NCBI RefSeq assembly: GCF_027563465.1
Contig: NZ_JAPFQA010000002.1
Span: 835,399-899,398, forward strand
From: Mesorhizobium qingshengii
GTDB taxonomy: Bacteria; Pseudomonadota; Alphaproteobacteria; Rhizobiales; Rhizobiaceae
Direction: 5' to 3'
Length of the DNA: 64,000 bases
The stretch's first letter is position 1. Every line of letters begins with the position of its first letter. Positions 1 through 9,767 of the stretch are shown here, piece after piece. Position numbers and translations under genes: made by a program. The notes beneath the pieces were generated by a model that was not told the origin of the DNA, did no database searches, and was given only the letters and a program-made list of their open reading frames with translations.

Positions 1-559
1 GCGCCATGGCGTGGTATTCGTCGTTCGGCCGCATGTCGATTGCCGCCGCGACCCGGTTCGACATGTTGAAAAAGGCGGCGGTCGAGGCGATGTCCCAGAT
101 GTCGCGGTCGGAAAAACCGGCATGGCGCAGCGCCGCCCGGTCGGCCTCGACGATCTTCGCTGGATCCTCGGTCAGCTTGACCGCGAATTCGAGCATCGCC
201 GCCTGCCTGGGCGAAAGATCGGCGGCGCGGAAATTCATCACCATCATCTCGCCGAGCGCCGGATCGCCGGACAGCTGGCGCACCGCCGCGCCATGCGCGG
301 TCAGGCAATAATAGCAGTGGTTGATGGAGGAGACGACGACCGCGATCATCTCGCGCTCCAGCTTCGTCAGGCCGGATTCACCGAGCATCAGATCATTGTA
401 CATGTCGGTGAAGGCGCGAAGCTTCCTGTCGTCGAAGGCGTAGGCCCGGAGCACGTTGGGAACGAGGCCGAGCTTCTCCTCGCATTTGGCGAAATAGGCT
501 TTTGTCGCTTCGCTGAGGTCCGCGTTGCCGAGGTCAAGCGCGGTGATCTTGCCGGTCAT
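1..559 (-). CDS. AhpD-like peroxidase-related protein (3' end outside window)
   Basis: Carboxymuconolactone decarboxylase/AhpD-fold protein, of the kind usually called uncharacterised peroxidase-related enzyme. The frame opens at ATG 559 behind a GAGGAGA ribosome-binding site and runs off the left edge after 186 codons. The diagnostic thiol motif HCYYCLTAH is visible, with Cys82, Cys85 and His89, preceded by the acidic stretch LEREM at about residue 67-71. In the AhpD family the CxxC pair is the redox centre and the downstream His and Glu form a proton relay. The protein therefore probably reduces peroxides or an unknown electrophile with an unidentified thiol partner. It is divergent from the NAD-glutamate dehydrogenase, with 137 bp between the starts. 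The fold assignment is firm; the substrate is unknown. Confidence 0.85.
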   Translation of the reverse strand, partial: MTGKITALDLGNADLSEATKAYFAKCEEKLGLVPNVLRAYAFDDRKLRAFTDMYNDLMLGESGLTKLEREMIAVVVSSINHCYYCLTAHGAAVRQLSGDPALGEMMVMNFRAADLSPRQAAMLEFAVKLTEDPAKIVEADRAALRHAGFSDRDIWDIASTAAFFNMSNRVAAAIDMRPNDEYHAMA

Positions 560-696
560 CGGGTGTTTCTCCTCATCACGCGTTGGCCTGCCGCCGAATT
601 CCGATATTTCTTTGCAAGCCGTCAAACCTTTGTCGCCAAACAGCGGTCATCTGCTACCATAGTCGCAAAAGCATGTGACGGGAGGGAATTAGCGTC

Positions 697-3600
697 ATGG
701 CCAGCCTGAAAACCGCAAGCCAGCCGAAAAAGAGCCAGGCAAAGGGGGAAGACAAGTCCGGCAAGCTCGCCGATTACCTGCTGGCCCGAGCCCCCGCCGA
801 AGACATCGCCGCCTATGACGTAGCCGACCTCGTGCGTGCCGCGGATCTCGCCGGGCGCGCTGTCGCCCGGCACAAGAAGGGCGACTGCGTCGTCGCGATC
901 GATGTCGATTCCGGTGTCGTCCGCCAAGGCCGGCCGATGACCGTCATCACCGTCGTCAACGACAACATGCCGTTCCTGTTCGATTCCATTCTCGGCGAAA
1001 TCACCGACGGTGCCGGCGAGCCGCTGCTCGTTACCCATCCGGTTATCGTCGTCAAACATGGCAAGGGCGGAGTCGAGGAAATTCTCGGCGACGGCGGCTC
1101 CGTGAAGAGCGACACCGCCCACGACCGGCTGAGTGTCATTCATGTCCATATCGGCCGCCTTTCCGTCGAACATGCCGAGGCTTTGGCCGGACGGTTGAAG
1201 AAGCTTTTGGGTCAGGTGCGCGCCGCGGTCACCGACTGGAAGCCGATGCTGGCCCGCCTCGACCAGGCGATCTCCGAATTCCGCTACGCGCCGGTGCCGC
1301 TCGACAAGGCCAACGTCACCGAGGCGATCGCCTTCCTCGAATGGCTGCGCGACGACAATTTCACCTTTCTCGGCATGCGCGAGTTCAAGTACACCGGCAG
1401 CGAGAAGAGCGGCATGCTGGAGCGCGCCGACAAGCCCGGCCTCGGCATCCTGGCCGATCCCGACGTGCTAGTACTCAGGCGCGGCACCGAAGCGGTGACG
1501 ACGACACCGGAGATCCGTGCTTTCCTGCACGGGCCGGAGCCGCTGATCGTCACCAAGGCCAATGCCAAGTCGGCGGTGCATCGCCGCATCTATCTCGACT
1601 ACATCGGCGTCAAGACCTACACCGACAAGGGGGTGCTTTCGGGCGAACTGCGCATCGTCGGCCTGTTCACGTCGACCGCCTACACGCGCTCGGTGATGAA
1701 AATCCCGTATCTCAGGTCGAAGGCCGAAACCATCATCGCCAAATCCGGCTTCAATCCGGAGGATCATTCCGGCAAGGCGCTGATCAATGTGCTGGAGAGC
1801 TATCCGCGCGACGAACTGTTCCAGGTTCCGGTGCCGATCCTGCGCAAGCACGCCGAGGCCATTCTGGGGCTGGTGGAGCGGCCTCGCGTCAGGGCGCTGG
1901 TGCGCGCCGACCAGTTCGACCGCTTCGTCTCGATCCTCGTCTTCGTGCCGCGCGACCGCTACGACAGTGTCGTGCGCGAGAAGATCGGCGCCTATCTCAA
2001 GACGGTGTTCGAAGGGCGGCTGTCGGCATACTACCCGGCCTTCCCGGAAGGCGGGCTGGCGCGCGTTCACTTCATCATCGGCCGCTCCGGCGGCAAGACG
2101 CCGAAAATCGAACAGGCAGCGATCGAGGCGGCGATCCGCGACATCGTGCGGACCTGGGAGGACGCGCTGCGCGAAACAGCGGCAGAATCCGGCGCCGATC
2201 CGGCGCTGTCGGCAATCGCCTCGCGGTTTTCCGAAAGCTATCGCGACAGTTTCTCGCCGGCCGTGGCGCTGGTCGATGCCGGGCGCATCGCCAGGATCAG
2301 TGCCGCCAATCCGATCGCCATCGACTACTACCGCGGCGCCCATCAGAAGCCACACCAGGCGGCGCTGAAGATCTATCACCACGGCAGCCCGGTGGCGCTG
2401 TCGCGGCGGGTGCCGGTGCTGGAAAACATCGGCTTCCGCGTCATCAGCGAGCGCACCTTCGAGGTTGGCGACGACGCGACCGGCATGATCAAGAGTGATC
2501 AGCCCGGCATGGTCTTCATCCACGACATGGAGCTTGAGAACAGCTACGGCAAGCCGATCGACCTTGGCGATCATGGCGCGCTGTTCGAGGACGCATTCCT
2601 CGCCGTCTGGCGCGGCGACGTCGACAATGATGGCTATAACGGCCTTGCTCAGACCGCCGGCCTCTGGTCGGGGGAGATCACCATCCTGCGCGCCTATGGC
2701 CGCTATCTGCAGCAGGTGGGCATTCCGCAGAGCCAGGATTTCATCGCCGCGGCGCTCAATCGCTATCCCGAAATCGCGCGCGGCCTGCATGCCCTGTTCC
2801 TCGCCCGGCTCGGGCCGGCCGCCGAGACGGAAGGCGTCGTTGCGGCCAAGCATCTCAAGGCCAAGATCAAGGACGCGCTGGAAGACGTTCCCAACATCGA
2901 CGACGACACCATCATCCGTCGCTATCTCAACCTGATCGAAGCCTCGCTGCGCACCAATCATTTCGTTGCCGATACGAAAGACAAGGGCCAGTCGCTGGCG
3001 ATCAAGCTCGATTCGCGCTCGGTCGACGGGTTGCCCGAGCCGCGGCCGTGGCGGGAGATCTTCGTCTACGGCTCCGAGGTCGAAGGCGTGCATCTGCGCT
3101 TCGGTCCCGTGGCGCGCGGCGGCCTGCGTTGGTCGGACCGCGCCCAGGATTATCGCACCGAGGTGCTCGGCCTGGTCAAGGCGCAGCAGGTCAAGAACGC
3201 CGTCATCGTGCCGGTCGGCGCCAAGGGCGGCTTCTTCCCCAAGCGCCTGCCGGCGGGCGGCGGCCGCGACGCCATTTTCGAAGCCGGCACGTCGGCATAC
3301 AAGAACTATGTCTCGAGCCTTTTGTCGATCACCGACAATATCGGCCTCGACGGGGTCATTCCGCCGGTCGGCGTGGTGCGCCGCGACCAGGACGATCCGT
3401 ACTTCGTCGTCGCCGCCGACAAGGGCACGGCGACCTTCTCCGATACCGCCAACGCGATCAGCGAGAGCCATGGCTTCTGGCTCGACGACGCCTTCGCCAG
3501 CGGCGGTTCGGCCGGCTACGACCACAAGAAGATGGGCATCACCGCCAAGGGCGCCTGGGAAGCGGTCAAGCGGCATTTCCGCGAGATGAACCGCGACATC

Positions 3601-5502
3601 CAGACCTCTCCCTTCACCGTCGTCGGCGTCGGCGACATGTCGGGCGACGTGTTCGGCAACGGCATGCTGCTGTCCGAGAAGACCCGGCTGATCGCCGCCT
3701 TCGACCATCGCGACATCTTCATCGACCCGGATCCGGACATGGCGGCGTCGCTGGCCGAGCGCCAGCGCATGTTCGCGTTGCCGCGTTCGAGCTGGCAGGA
3801 TTACGACAAGACGAAGCTGTCGGAAGGCGGCGTCATCGTCTCGCGCAACCAGAAGTCGATCACCTTGCCGGCTGCGGCCGCTGCGGCCATCGGCCTTGGC
3901 AAGACCACGGCGTCGCCGGTCGAGATCATGAACGCCATCCTCAAGGCGCCGGTCGACCTTCTGTGGTTCGGCGGTATCGGCACGTATCTGCGGGCATCCA
4001 CCGAGACCAATGCCGATGTCGGCGACCGCGCTAACGACGCCATCCGCATCACGGCGCTCGACGTGCGCGCCAAGGTGATCGGCGAGGGCGCCAATCTCGG
4101 CGTGACGCAACGGGCGCGTATCGAGTTCGGCCTGAACGGCGGTCGCTGCAATTCCGACGCCATCGACAATTCGGGCGGCGTCAACTGCTCCGACGTCGAG
4201 GTCAATATCAAGATCGCGCTGGCGTCGGCCATGCGCAAGGGATCGCTGACACGCCCGGCGCGCAACAAGTTGCTCGCCGAGATGACCGGGGAGGTCGGCG
4301 CACTGGTGCTCTCCAACAATTACGAGCAGACGCTGGCGCTTTCCATCGCCCGCAAGCGCGGGCTCGCCGACATTGCTCACCAGAGCCGCTTCATGGCGGC
4401 GCTGGAAGCGCGTGGCCTGCTCAATCGCACCGTGGAGACGCTGCCGTCGCCGGCGGCGCTTGCCGAGCGCGAAGCACGCGGCGAACCGCTGACCAGGGCC
4501 GAGCTCGGCGTGCTGCTCGCCTACGCCAAGATCGTGCTGTTTTCCGACATCGTCGCCAGCGACGTGCCGGACGAGCCGCATTTCGACCGCGACCTGATGG
4601 ACTATTTCCCGGAGCGCATGGCGAAGAAATTCGCGTCCGAGATCCACGGCCATCGCCTGCGCCGCGAAATCATCGCCCGCGTCGTCGCCAACGACCTGGT
4701 CAACCGGGGTGGGCCGTCCTTCGTCAACCGGCTGCAGGAGGCGACCGGTCGCAGCGTCGCCGACGTTGTCCGCACCTTCGCGGTCGTCCGCGACGGATTT
4801 GCCTTGCCGGCGCTCTATAGCGAGATCGACGCGCTCGACAACCGCATCGACGGACAGGTGCAGCTCGATCTCTACCAGGCGGTCAGCCGGCTGATCTACG
4901 TGACCAGCGGCTGGTATCTGAAGAACGATGCCGGCACGGCTGGGCTGGCCCAGCGCATCGCCGAACTGCAGGAAGCACGCAAGGCGCTGGAACCGAAGCT
5001 CGCCTCGCTGCTGCCGGCCTTCTCGCGCGAGCGGATCGAGGACAAGCGGCATGGTCTGTTCAAGAGCGGCGCGCCGGAAAGGCTGGCCGAACAGCTGGCG
5101 CTGACCGACGTGGCCGAACTGATCCCCGACATCGCGCTGACGGCGCGGACGGCCAATGCCGACATCGTTGCCGCGGCGAAGGCGTTCTTCGCGGTCAGCG
5201 ATGCCTTCCGCATCCCGCGCGTCGAGGACGCGGCGCGTTCGATCACGCCTTCCGACTACTACGACCAGCTGGCGCTATCGCGCGCCACCGATACGATCGG
5301 CTCGGCGCGGCGTGGCATCGCGGTGGCGGCGCTCACCGGCCATGCCAAGGCGGCGGATCCGGTGGCGGCGTGGCTGGAGGCCGGCGGCGAGCGGGTGGCG
5401 CGCATCCGCGAGCGGCTGCAGGCGCTGACCGAGGGCGGCGACATCACCGTGTCGCGGCTGTCGGTCGCATCCGGCCTGATGAGCGATCTGTCGGGGATGT
5501 AG
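697..5502 (+). CDS. gdhB: NAD-specific glutamate dehydrogenase, large (about 180 kDa) type
   Basis: Catalyses oxidative deamination of glutamate to 2-oxoglutarate with NAD+ in the cytoplasm, feeding amino-acid carbon into the TCA cycle. At 1601 residues it has the length of the GDH-180 class found in many proteobacteria and actinobacteria. The long N-terminal half (about residues 1-700) carries the ACT-like regulatory modules of this class. The catalytic core follows at about 700-1250, with the glycine-rich motif GAKGGFFPKR around Lys843 and the segment WFGGIGTYLR near residue 1090. The C-terminal helical region completes the protein. ATG 697 is preceded by GGGAGG about 10 nt upstream. The gene appears monocistronic; the downstream methyltransferase starts 87 bp after the stop. 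The symbol gdhB follows Pseudomonas usage. Confidence 0.95.
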   Translation: MASLKTASQPKKSQAKGEDKSGKLADYLLARAPAEDIAAYDVADLVRAADLAGRAVARHKKGDCVVAIDVDSGVVRQGRPMTVITVVNDNMPFLFDSILGEITDGAGEPLLVTHPVIVVKHGKGGVEEILGDGGSVKSDTAHDRLSVIHVHIGRLSVEHAEALAGRLKKLLGQVRAAVTDWKPMLARLDQAISEFRYAPVPLDKANVTEAIAFLEWLRDDNFTFLGMREFKYTGSEKSGMLERADKPGLGILADPDVLVLRRGTEAVTTTPEIRAFLHGPEPLIVTKANAKSAVHRRIYLDYIGVKTYTDKGVLSGELRIVGLFTSTAYTRSVMKIPYLRSKAETIIAKSGFNPEDHSGKALINVLESYPRDELFQVPVPILRKHAEAILGLVERPRVRALVRADQFDRFVSILVFVPRDRYDSVVREKIGAYLKTVFEGRLSAYYPAFPEGGLARVHFIIGRSGGKTPKIEQAAIEAAIRDIVRTWEDALRETAAESGADPALSAIASRFSESYRDSFSPAVALVDAGRIARISAANPIAIDYYRGAHQKPHQAALKIYHHGSPVALSRRVPVLENIGFRVISERTFEVGDDATGMIKSDQPGMVFIHDMELENSYGKPIDLGDHGALFEDAFLAVWRGDVDNDGYNGLAQTAGLWSGEITILRAYGRYLQQVGIPQSQDFIAAALNRYPEIARGLHALFLARLGPAAETEGVVAAKHLKAKIKDALEDVPNIDDDTIIRRYLNLIEASLRTNHFVADTKDKGQSLAIKLDSRSVDGLPEPRPWREIFVYGSEVEGVHLRFGPVARGGLRWSDRAQDYRTEVLGLVKAQQVKNAVIVPVGAKGGFFPKRLPAGGGRDAIFEAGTSAYKNYVSSLLSITDNIGLDGVIPPVGVVRRDQDDPYFVVAADKGTATFSDTANAISESHGFWLDDAFASGGSAGYDHKKMGITAKGAWEAVKRHFREMNRDIQTSPFTVVGVGDMSGDVFGNGMLLSEKTRLIAAFDHRDIFIDPDPDMAASLAERQRMFALPRSSWQDYDKTKLSEGGVIVSRNQKSITLPAAAAAAIGLGKTTASPVEIMNAILKAPVDLLWFGGIGTYLRASTETNADVGDRANDAIRITALDVRAKVIGEGANLGVTQRARIEFGLNGGRCNSDAIDNSGGVNCSDVEVNIKIALASAMRKGSLTRPARNKLLAEMTGEVGALVLSNNYEQTLALSIARKRGLADIAHQSRFMAALEARGLLNRTVETLPSPAALAEREARGEPLTRAELGVLLAYAKIVLFSDIVASDVPDEPHFDRDLMDYFPERMAKKFASEIHGHRLRREIIARVVANDLVNRGGPSFVNRLQEATGRSVADVVRTFAVVRDGFALPALYSEIDALDNRIDGQVQLDLYQAVSRLIYVTSGWYLKNDAGTAGLAQRIAELQEARKALEPKLASLLPAFSRERIEDKRHGLFKSGAPERLAEQLALTDVAELIPDIALTARTANADIVAAAKAFFAVSDAFRIPRVEDAARSITPSDYYDQLALSRATDTIGSARRGIAVAALTGHAKAADPVAAWLEAGGERVARIRERLQALTEGGDITVSRLSVASGLMSDLSGM

Positions 5503-5589
5503 TGACGGGATGTTATTGGGCAAGCTTTGGGGCGAGCGGTCTGTTGGGCATTCCTTGCGGCCGCTCGGTCTTGAGGTGACCACCCGGCC

Positions 5590-6327
5590 ATGAGCGAAGA
5601 CATTTACGACCCACAATTCGTCAAAGGTGTCTTCGATCGCTGCTCCAGTCAGTACATCACGTTCAGCTGGATATGTTCATTCGGCTTTACCGAGCGCTGG
5701 CGCCGGCAATGCGTCAAATCGATGCCGGCGCCGACGGGGCCGGATCCAGAGGGCTACGATCTGATGGCCGGTACCGGCGAGGTCTGGCCGCATCTGCTCA
5801 AACGCTTTCCCGACATAGGGGCGATAACAGCCGTCGATATCTCATCGGGCATGCATCACCGCGCCATGGAGCGCCTGCACGCGCATCGCGCCCACAAGAT
5901 CGCCTTCGTCGAGGACGACGTTCTGGCCAGCGACCTGCCGAAAGAAAGCGCCGATTTCATCATTTCCACGTTCGGACTGAAGACTTTCAATGGCAAGCAG
6001 CATGCGAAGCTCGCAAAGCTGACCGCGCGCTGCCTCAAGCCCGGCGGCGTCTTCTGCATGATCGAGGCTTCCGACCCGAAGGGATGGTGGCTGAGGCCGC
6101 TCTATCTCTTCCACCTGAAGGTCATGTTACCGCTCATCGAGAGGGTGCTGCTCAGGGGCGCGCAGGATTTCGCGAGGATCGGCACCTACTCGACCAATTT
6201 CGGCGACGCCTCCGCTTTTGCCGAAATGCTGAGGGCCGAGGGGCTGGACGTCGAGTTCAAACGCTTCTTCTTCGGCTGCGCTACTGCGGTTGCGGGTAGG
6301 AAGCCGGCCGCATTTGCGCGGCCATGA
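5590..6327 (+). CDS. Class I SAM-dependent methyltransferase (UbiE-like)
   Basis: A 245-residue cytoplasmic methyltransferase. The Rossmann SAM-binding motif I is YDLMAGTGEVW (about residues 56-66), followed by an acidic motif II (AVDISSGM), the motif around EDDVLASDLP, and FGLKTF followed by the LKPGGVF loop. These match the ubiquinone/menaquinone methyltransferase-like branch of class I enzymes. The substrate cannot be read from the sequence, and a genuine UbiE role is unlikely because the diagnostic UbiE signature segments are poor. The ATG has a moderate GAGGTGA ribosome-binding site. The stop at 6327 lies 49 nt before the MFS transporter start, so the two probably form an operon. A link between modification and transport of one compound is possible but speculative. 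Confidence 0.75.
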   Translation: MSEDIYDPQFVKGVFDRCSSQYITFSWICSFGFTERWRRQCVKSMPAPTGPDPEGYDLMAGTGEVWPHLLKRFPDIGAITAVDISSGMHHRAMERLHAHRAHKIAFVEDDVLASDLPKESADFIISTFGLKTFNGKQHAKLAKLTARCLKPGGVFCMIEASDPKGWWLRPLYLFHLKVMLPLIERVLLRGAQDFARIGTYSTNFGDASAFAEMLRAEGLDVEFKRFFFGCATAVAGRKPAAFARP

Positions 6328-6376
6328 AAAACATGCAGACATGGCGCCCGACGCGGGCGCGGCCGGGGGAATCAGC

Positions 6377-7753
6377 ATGGCGGTAGAAACAGTGCAGCGT
6401 GCATCCGGGCGCGGCATCTGGGGATGGATGTTCTTTGACTGGGCGGCGCAGCCGTTCTTCACGGTCGTCACCACCTTCATCTTCGGTCCTTATTTCGTTT
6501 CGCGCATGGCGGGCGACCCCAACACCGGCCAGGCCGTCTGGGGTTACGGGATCGCCGCGGCAGGGCTGGTCATCGCCGTGCTGTCGCCGATCCTCGGCTC
6601 GATCGCCGACCAGACCGGACCGCGCAAGCCATGGATAGCGTTCTTCGCCGCGATCAAGATCACCAGCCTGACCCTGCTCTGGTTCGCCGCGCCCGGCTCC
6701 AACCTGTTCCTGGTCGTGGCGCTGTTTTCGCTGGCCTCCGTGGCGGCGGAATTCTCGACCGTGTTCAACGATTCGATGATGCCGCGCCTGGTGCCGAAAC
6801 GCGAGATCGGCCGGATCTCCAACATTGCCTGGGGCCTCGGCTATCTCGGTGGCATGATCGCGCTGATCTTCGTCGTCACCTGCATGGCTGGCTCACCGGA
6901 AACCGGCAAGACGATCATCGGCATCGACCCACTGTTCGGGCTCGACCCGAAGCTGGGCGAGGATGCCAGGGCCACCGGACCGCTGTCGGCGGGCTGGTAT
7001 TTCCTGTTCATCCTGCCGATGTTCTTCTTCACGCCGGACGCCATCAAGGGCATTGCGATCGGGCCGGCGGTGCGCGAAGGCCTGTCGGAACTGAAATCGA
7101 CGCTGGCCGAGGTGCGCCGGCGCGGCGGCATCTTCCGCTTCCTCGTCGCCCGCATGATCTACCAGGACGGCGTCAATGCGCTGTTGGCGCTGGGCGGCAC
7201 CTTCGCGGCGGCGATGTTCCACTGGTCGATCACCGAGATCGGCATGTTCGGCATCATCCTCAACGTCGTCGCCATCTTCGGCTGCTGGATCGCCGCGCGC
7301 CTCGATACCGCACTTGGCTCCAAGGTGGTGGTGATGATTGCGCTGGTGATGCTCTCGGTCGCCACCATCGGCGTCGTCTCGACGGGTCCGGGCTTCACGC
7401 TGCTCGGCCTGATACAGCTGTCGACGGTCGATTCGGGCGGGCTGTTCGGCACGGCGGCCGAAAAGGCCTACATCATGTACGGGCTGTTGATCGGCCTGGC
7501 CTTCGGGCCGGTGCAGGCGTCGTCGCGTTCCTACATGGCGCGCAGCGTGACGGCGGCGGAATCCGGCCGCTATTTCGGCATCTATGCGCTGGCTGGACGG
7601 GCAACCAGCTTCCTGGCGCCGTTCCTGGTGGCGACGATCACCGCCGTCAGCGGCTCGGCCCGGCTTGGCATGGCGGTGATCATCCTGTTCCTGGCCATCG
7701 GCATGGCGATCCTGATCAGGACGCCCTATCCGGCGGATCGGCCGGCGGAGTGA
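6377..7753 (+). CDS. MFS transporter, UMF1/Atg22-like family
   Basis: A polytopic inner-membrane protein of 458 residues with about 12 hydrophobic segments. The N-terminus (GWMFFDWAAQPFFTVVTTFIF) is characteristic of the UMF1 family, whose best known eukaryotic relative is the vacuolar amino-acid effluxer Atg22. The MFS A-loop is recognisable as GSIADQTGPRKPW. ATG 6377 is preferred over upstream in-frame codons because GGGGGA lies 7-8 nt before it and the first 29 codons of the longer frame overlap the methyltransferase. The transported substrate is unknown. The TGA stop at 7751-7753 sits 2 bp before a palindromic repeat element. Probably co-transcribed with the preceding methyltransferase. 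Confidence 0.82.
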   Translation: MAVETVQRASGRGIWGWMFFDWAAQPFFTVVTTFIFGPYFVSRMAGDPNTGQAVWGYGIAAAGLVIAVLSPILGSIADQTGPRKPWIAFFAAIKITSLTLLWFAAPGSNLFLVVALFSLASVAAEFSTVFNDSMMPRLVPKREIGRISNIAWGLGYLGGMIALIFVVTCMAGSPETGKTIIGIDPLFGLDPKLGEDARATGPLSAGWYFLFILPMFFFTPDAIKGIAIGPAVREGLSELKSTLAEVRRRGGIFRFLVARMIYQDGVNALLALGGTFAAAMFHWSITEIGMFGIILNVVAIFGCWIAARLDTALGSKVVVMIALVMLSVATIGVVSTGPGFTLLGLIQLSTVDSGGLFGTAAEKAYIMYGLLIGLAFGPVQASSRSYMARSVTAAESGRYFGIYALAGRATSFLAPFLVATITAVSGSARLGMAVIILFLAIGMAILIRTPYPADRPAE

Positions 7754-7755
7754 CT

Positions 7756-7994
7756 TTACCCTCCCCCTTGTGGGGGTGAGCAGCCGGTTCGCGTGAGCGA
7801 ATTCATCGTGCCAGTGGCACGATGAAAGGCCGGCGAACGCCGGGACGCTGCGAAGCAGCGGGGACCCGGCCGGGCGGTTGGAATCAGCTATCTGGCCCTT
7901 CGCAAGCTCAGGGCGTTCGAAGCTCGAAAAGCCAAGCAATTGGCTTTTCGTCCGGCGCGCGGACCGCTTCTCACCCCCACAAGGGGAAGGGTAA
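7756..7994. repeat. 239-bp repeat element with terminal inverted repeats
   Basis: The two ends, 7756-7780 and 7970-7994, are near-perfect inverted copies of about 25 bp; both contain CCCCCACAAGGGG-type sequence. Two internal hairpins lie inside, ATCGTGCCAGTGGCACGAT near 7804-7822 and CGAAAAGCCAA with its complement TTGGCTTTTCG at 7924-7950. The element fills almost the whole gap between the convergent MFS and purH genes and leaves 2 bp and 6 bp on either side. It has no coding capacity, so it resembles a MITE or a large transcribed-end hairpin. I recall similar G/C-rich repeats in Mesorhizobium genomes but could not verify copy number. Confidence 0.75.
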
Positions 7995-8000
7995 GGCGCC

Positions 8001-9617
8001 TCAATGCCGGAAATGCCTCACGCCCGTAAACACCATCGCGATGCCGTGCTTGTCGGCGGCGGCGATGACGTCGTCGTCACGCATCGAGCCGCCCGGCTGG
8101 ATGACGGCGGTGGCGCCGGCCTCGATCGCGGACAGCAAGCCGTCGGCGAAGGGGAAGAAGGCGTCGGAAGCGACGACGGAGCCCCTGGTCAGCGGTTGGG
8201 CAAGGCCTGCTGCCTCGGCGGCGTCGAGCGCCTTGCGGGCGGCGATGCGTGAGGAATCGACCCGGCTCATCTGGCCGGCGCCGATGCCGACGGTTGCGCC
8301 GTCCTTGACGTAGACGATGGCGTTCGACTTGACGTGCTTGGCGACGCGGAAGGCGAACTTCAGGTCGGCCATTTCGGCCGCTGTCGGCTCGCGCTTCGTC
8401 ACCACCTTCAGCTCGAGGTCGTCGACCACGGCATTGTCCCTGCCCTGGACGAGCAGGCCGCCGGCGACGGATTTGACCGTCGTGCCAGGGGTGCGCGGAT
8501 CGGGCAGTCCGCCGGTGACCAGCAGGCGCAGGTTCTTCTTCGCCGCGACGATTGCCGCTGCCTCGTCGGTCGCATCGGGTGCAATGATCACCTCGGTGAA
8601 GGTCTTCACGATCTCTTCGGCGGCCTCGGCGTCGAGGACACGGTTCATGGCAACGATACCGCCGAAGGCCGAGACGGGATCGCAGGCGAGCGCCCTGGCG
8701 TAGGCTGCCTTCAGCGACGTGCCTTCAGCGACGCCGCATGGGTTGGCATGCTTGATGATGGCAACGGCGGCGGAGCGGTTCGGATCGAATTCGCCGGCCA
8801 GTTCGAAAGCGGCGTCGGTGTCGTTGATGTTGTTGTAGGAGAGCTGCTTGCCCTGAAGCTGGCGCGCAGTGGCGACGCCCGGCCGCTTGTCGCCGTTGAC
8901 GTAGAAGCCGGCGCTCTGGTGCGGGTTCTCGCCATAGCGCATCACCTCGACCAGCCTGCCGCCAAAGGCGCGCCAGGTCGGATGCTCGATCTCGAGCGCC
9001 TCGGCGAACCAGCCGGAGATCGCCGCGTCATAGCTGGCGGTGCGGGCAAAGGCCTTGGCCGCCAGCTTCTTGCGGAAATCCAGCGACAGCGAGCCGAAAT
9101 TCATCTCCAGCGCATTGAGCACCGAGGCGTAATCGCCGGGGTCGGTGACGATGGCGACATAGGCGTGGTTCTTGGCCGAGGCGCGGATCATCGCCGGGCC
9201 GCCAATGTCGATGTTCTCGACGATCGCGGCATAGTCGGCGCCGGAGCGGCGGACTTCCTCGAAAGGGTAGAGATTGGAGACGACCAGATCGATCGGCTCG
9301 ATCTTGTGGTCGCGCATCGCCTTGGCATGCTCGGGGTCGTCACGCACGCCAAGCAGCGCGCCATGCACCGAAGGATGCAGCGTCTTGACGCGGCCATCCA
9401 TGATCTCGGGAAAACCGGTGAGCTCGGAGACGTCGCGCACGGCCATGCCGGCTTCGGCGATCGCCTTGGCCGTGCCGCCGGTGGAGACCAGCTCGACGCC
9501 GGCGGCCGCCAGCGCCCTGGCGAGATCGATGAGGCCGGTCTTGTCGAAAACGGAGAGCAGCGCGCGACGGACGGGAACGAGATCAGGGGCGGGAATGTTC
9601 TTGGCGGCGACGGCCAT
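8001..9617 (-). CDS. purH: Bifunctional AICAR transformylase / IMP cyclohydrolase
   Basis: Performs the last two steps of de novo purine synthesis: AICAR plus 10-formyl-THF gives FAICAR, which is cyclised to IMP. The 538-residue protein has the N-terminal MGS-like IMP cyclohydrolase domain ([13 protein letters not shown] followed by STGGTAKAI, about residues 15-160). The C-terminal transformylase domain follows, with the catalytic Lys-His pair in IIKHANPCG near residue 266 and the conserved [14 protein letters not shown] end. ATG 9617 was chosen over an upstream GTG at 9635 because it gives the family's normal start and has GAAAGG about 10 nt upstream. The gene lies downstream of rsmB and the heparinase-like gene on the same strand, but a plus-strand gene intervenes. 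Confidence 0.96.
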   Translation of the reverse strand: MAVAAKNIPAPDLVPVRRALLSVFDKTGLIDLARALAAAGVELVSTGGTAKAIAEAGMAVRDVSELTGFPEIMDGRVKTLHPSVHGALLGVRDDPEHAKAMRDHKIEPIDLVVSNLYPFEEVRRSGADYAAIVENIDIGGPAMIRASAKNHAYVAIVTDPGDYASVLNALEMNFGSLSLDFRKKLAAKAFARTASYDAAISGWFAEALEIEHPTWRAFGGRLVEVMRYGENPHQSAGFYVNGDKRPGVATARQLQGKQLSYNNINDTDAAFELAGEFDPNRSAAVAIIKHANPCGVAEGTSLKAAYARALACDPVSAFGGIVAMNRVLDAEAAEEIVKTFTEVIIAPDATDEAAAIVAAKKNLRLLVTGGLPDPRTPGTTVKSVAGGLLVQGRDNAVVDDLELKVVTKREPTAAEMADLKFAFRVAKHVKSNAIVYVKDGATVGIGAGQMSRVDSSRIAARKALDAAEAAGLAQPLTRGSVVASDAFFPFADGLLSAIEAGATAVIQPGGSMRDDDVIAAADKHGIAMVFTGVRHFRH

Positions 9618-9743
9618 GGGCTGGCGGCCTTTCACGGCTTGTGTGGTGGATGCCCGCGCCGTAGCACATGAGGCCCGGAAATCAAGCGCCGCGCATCATT
9701 CGACGGTTTCACATGCAATTTGGTGGTCCCGGATATAGGCTCA

Positions 9744-9763
9744 TCTCCTCTTAATGGAGGAGA
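9744..9763 (+). promoter_or_regulatory. Hairpin masking a Shine-Dalgarno sequence
   Basis: TCTCCTC at 9744-9750 and GAGGAGA at 9757-9763 form a perfect 7-bp stem with a 6-nt loop. The right arm is the ribosome-binding site of the ABM-like gene starting at 9768. Folding would hide it from the ribosome, so translation may depend on temperature, a ligand or an opening factor. The pairing is seen directly; the regulatory role is inferred. Confidence 0.5.
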
Positions 9764-9767
9764 ACCG

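Noticed and set aside
1468..5052. Very long minus-strand open frame antisense to the glutamate dehydrogenase gene
   Set aside because: It is a by-product of strong third-position G/C bias in the plus-strand gene. Its composition is Arg/His/Gly-rich and no domain is recognisable.
7756..7994. CRISPR-like array
   Set aside because: The repeats are inverted and terminal, not direct and regularly spaced, and there are no cas genes in the window.
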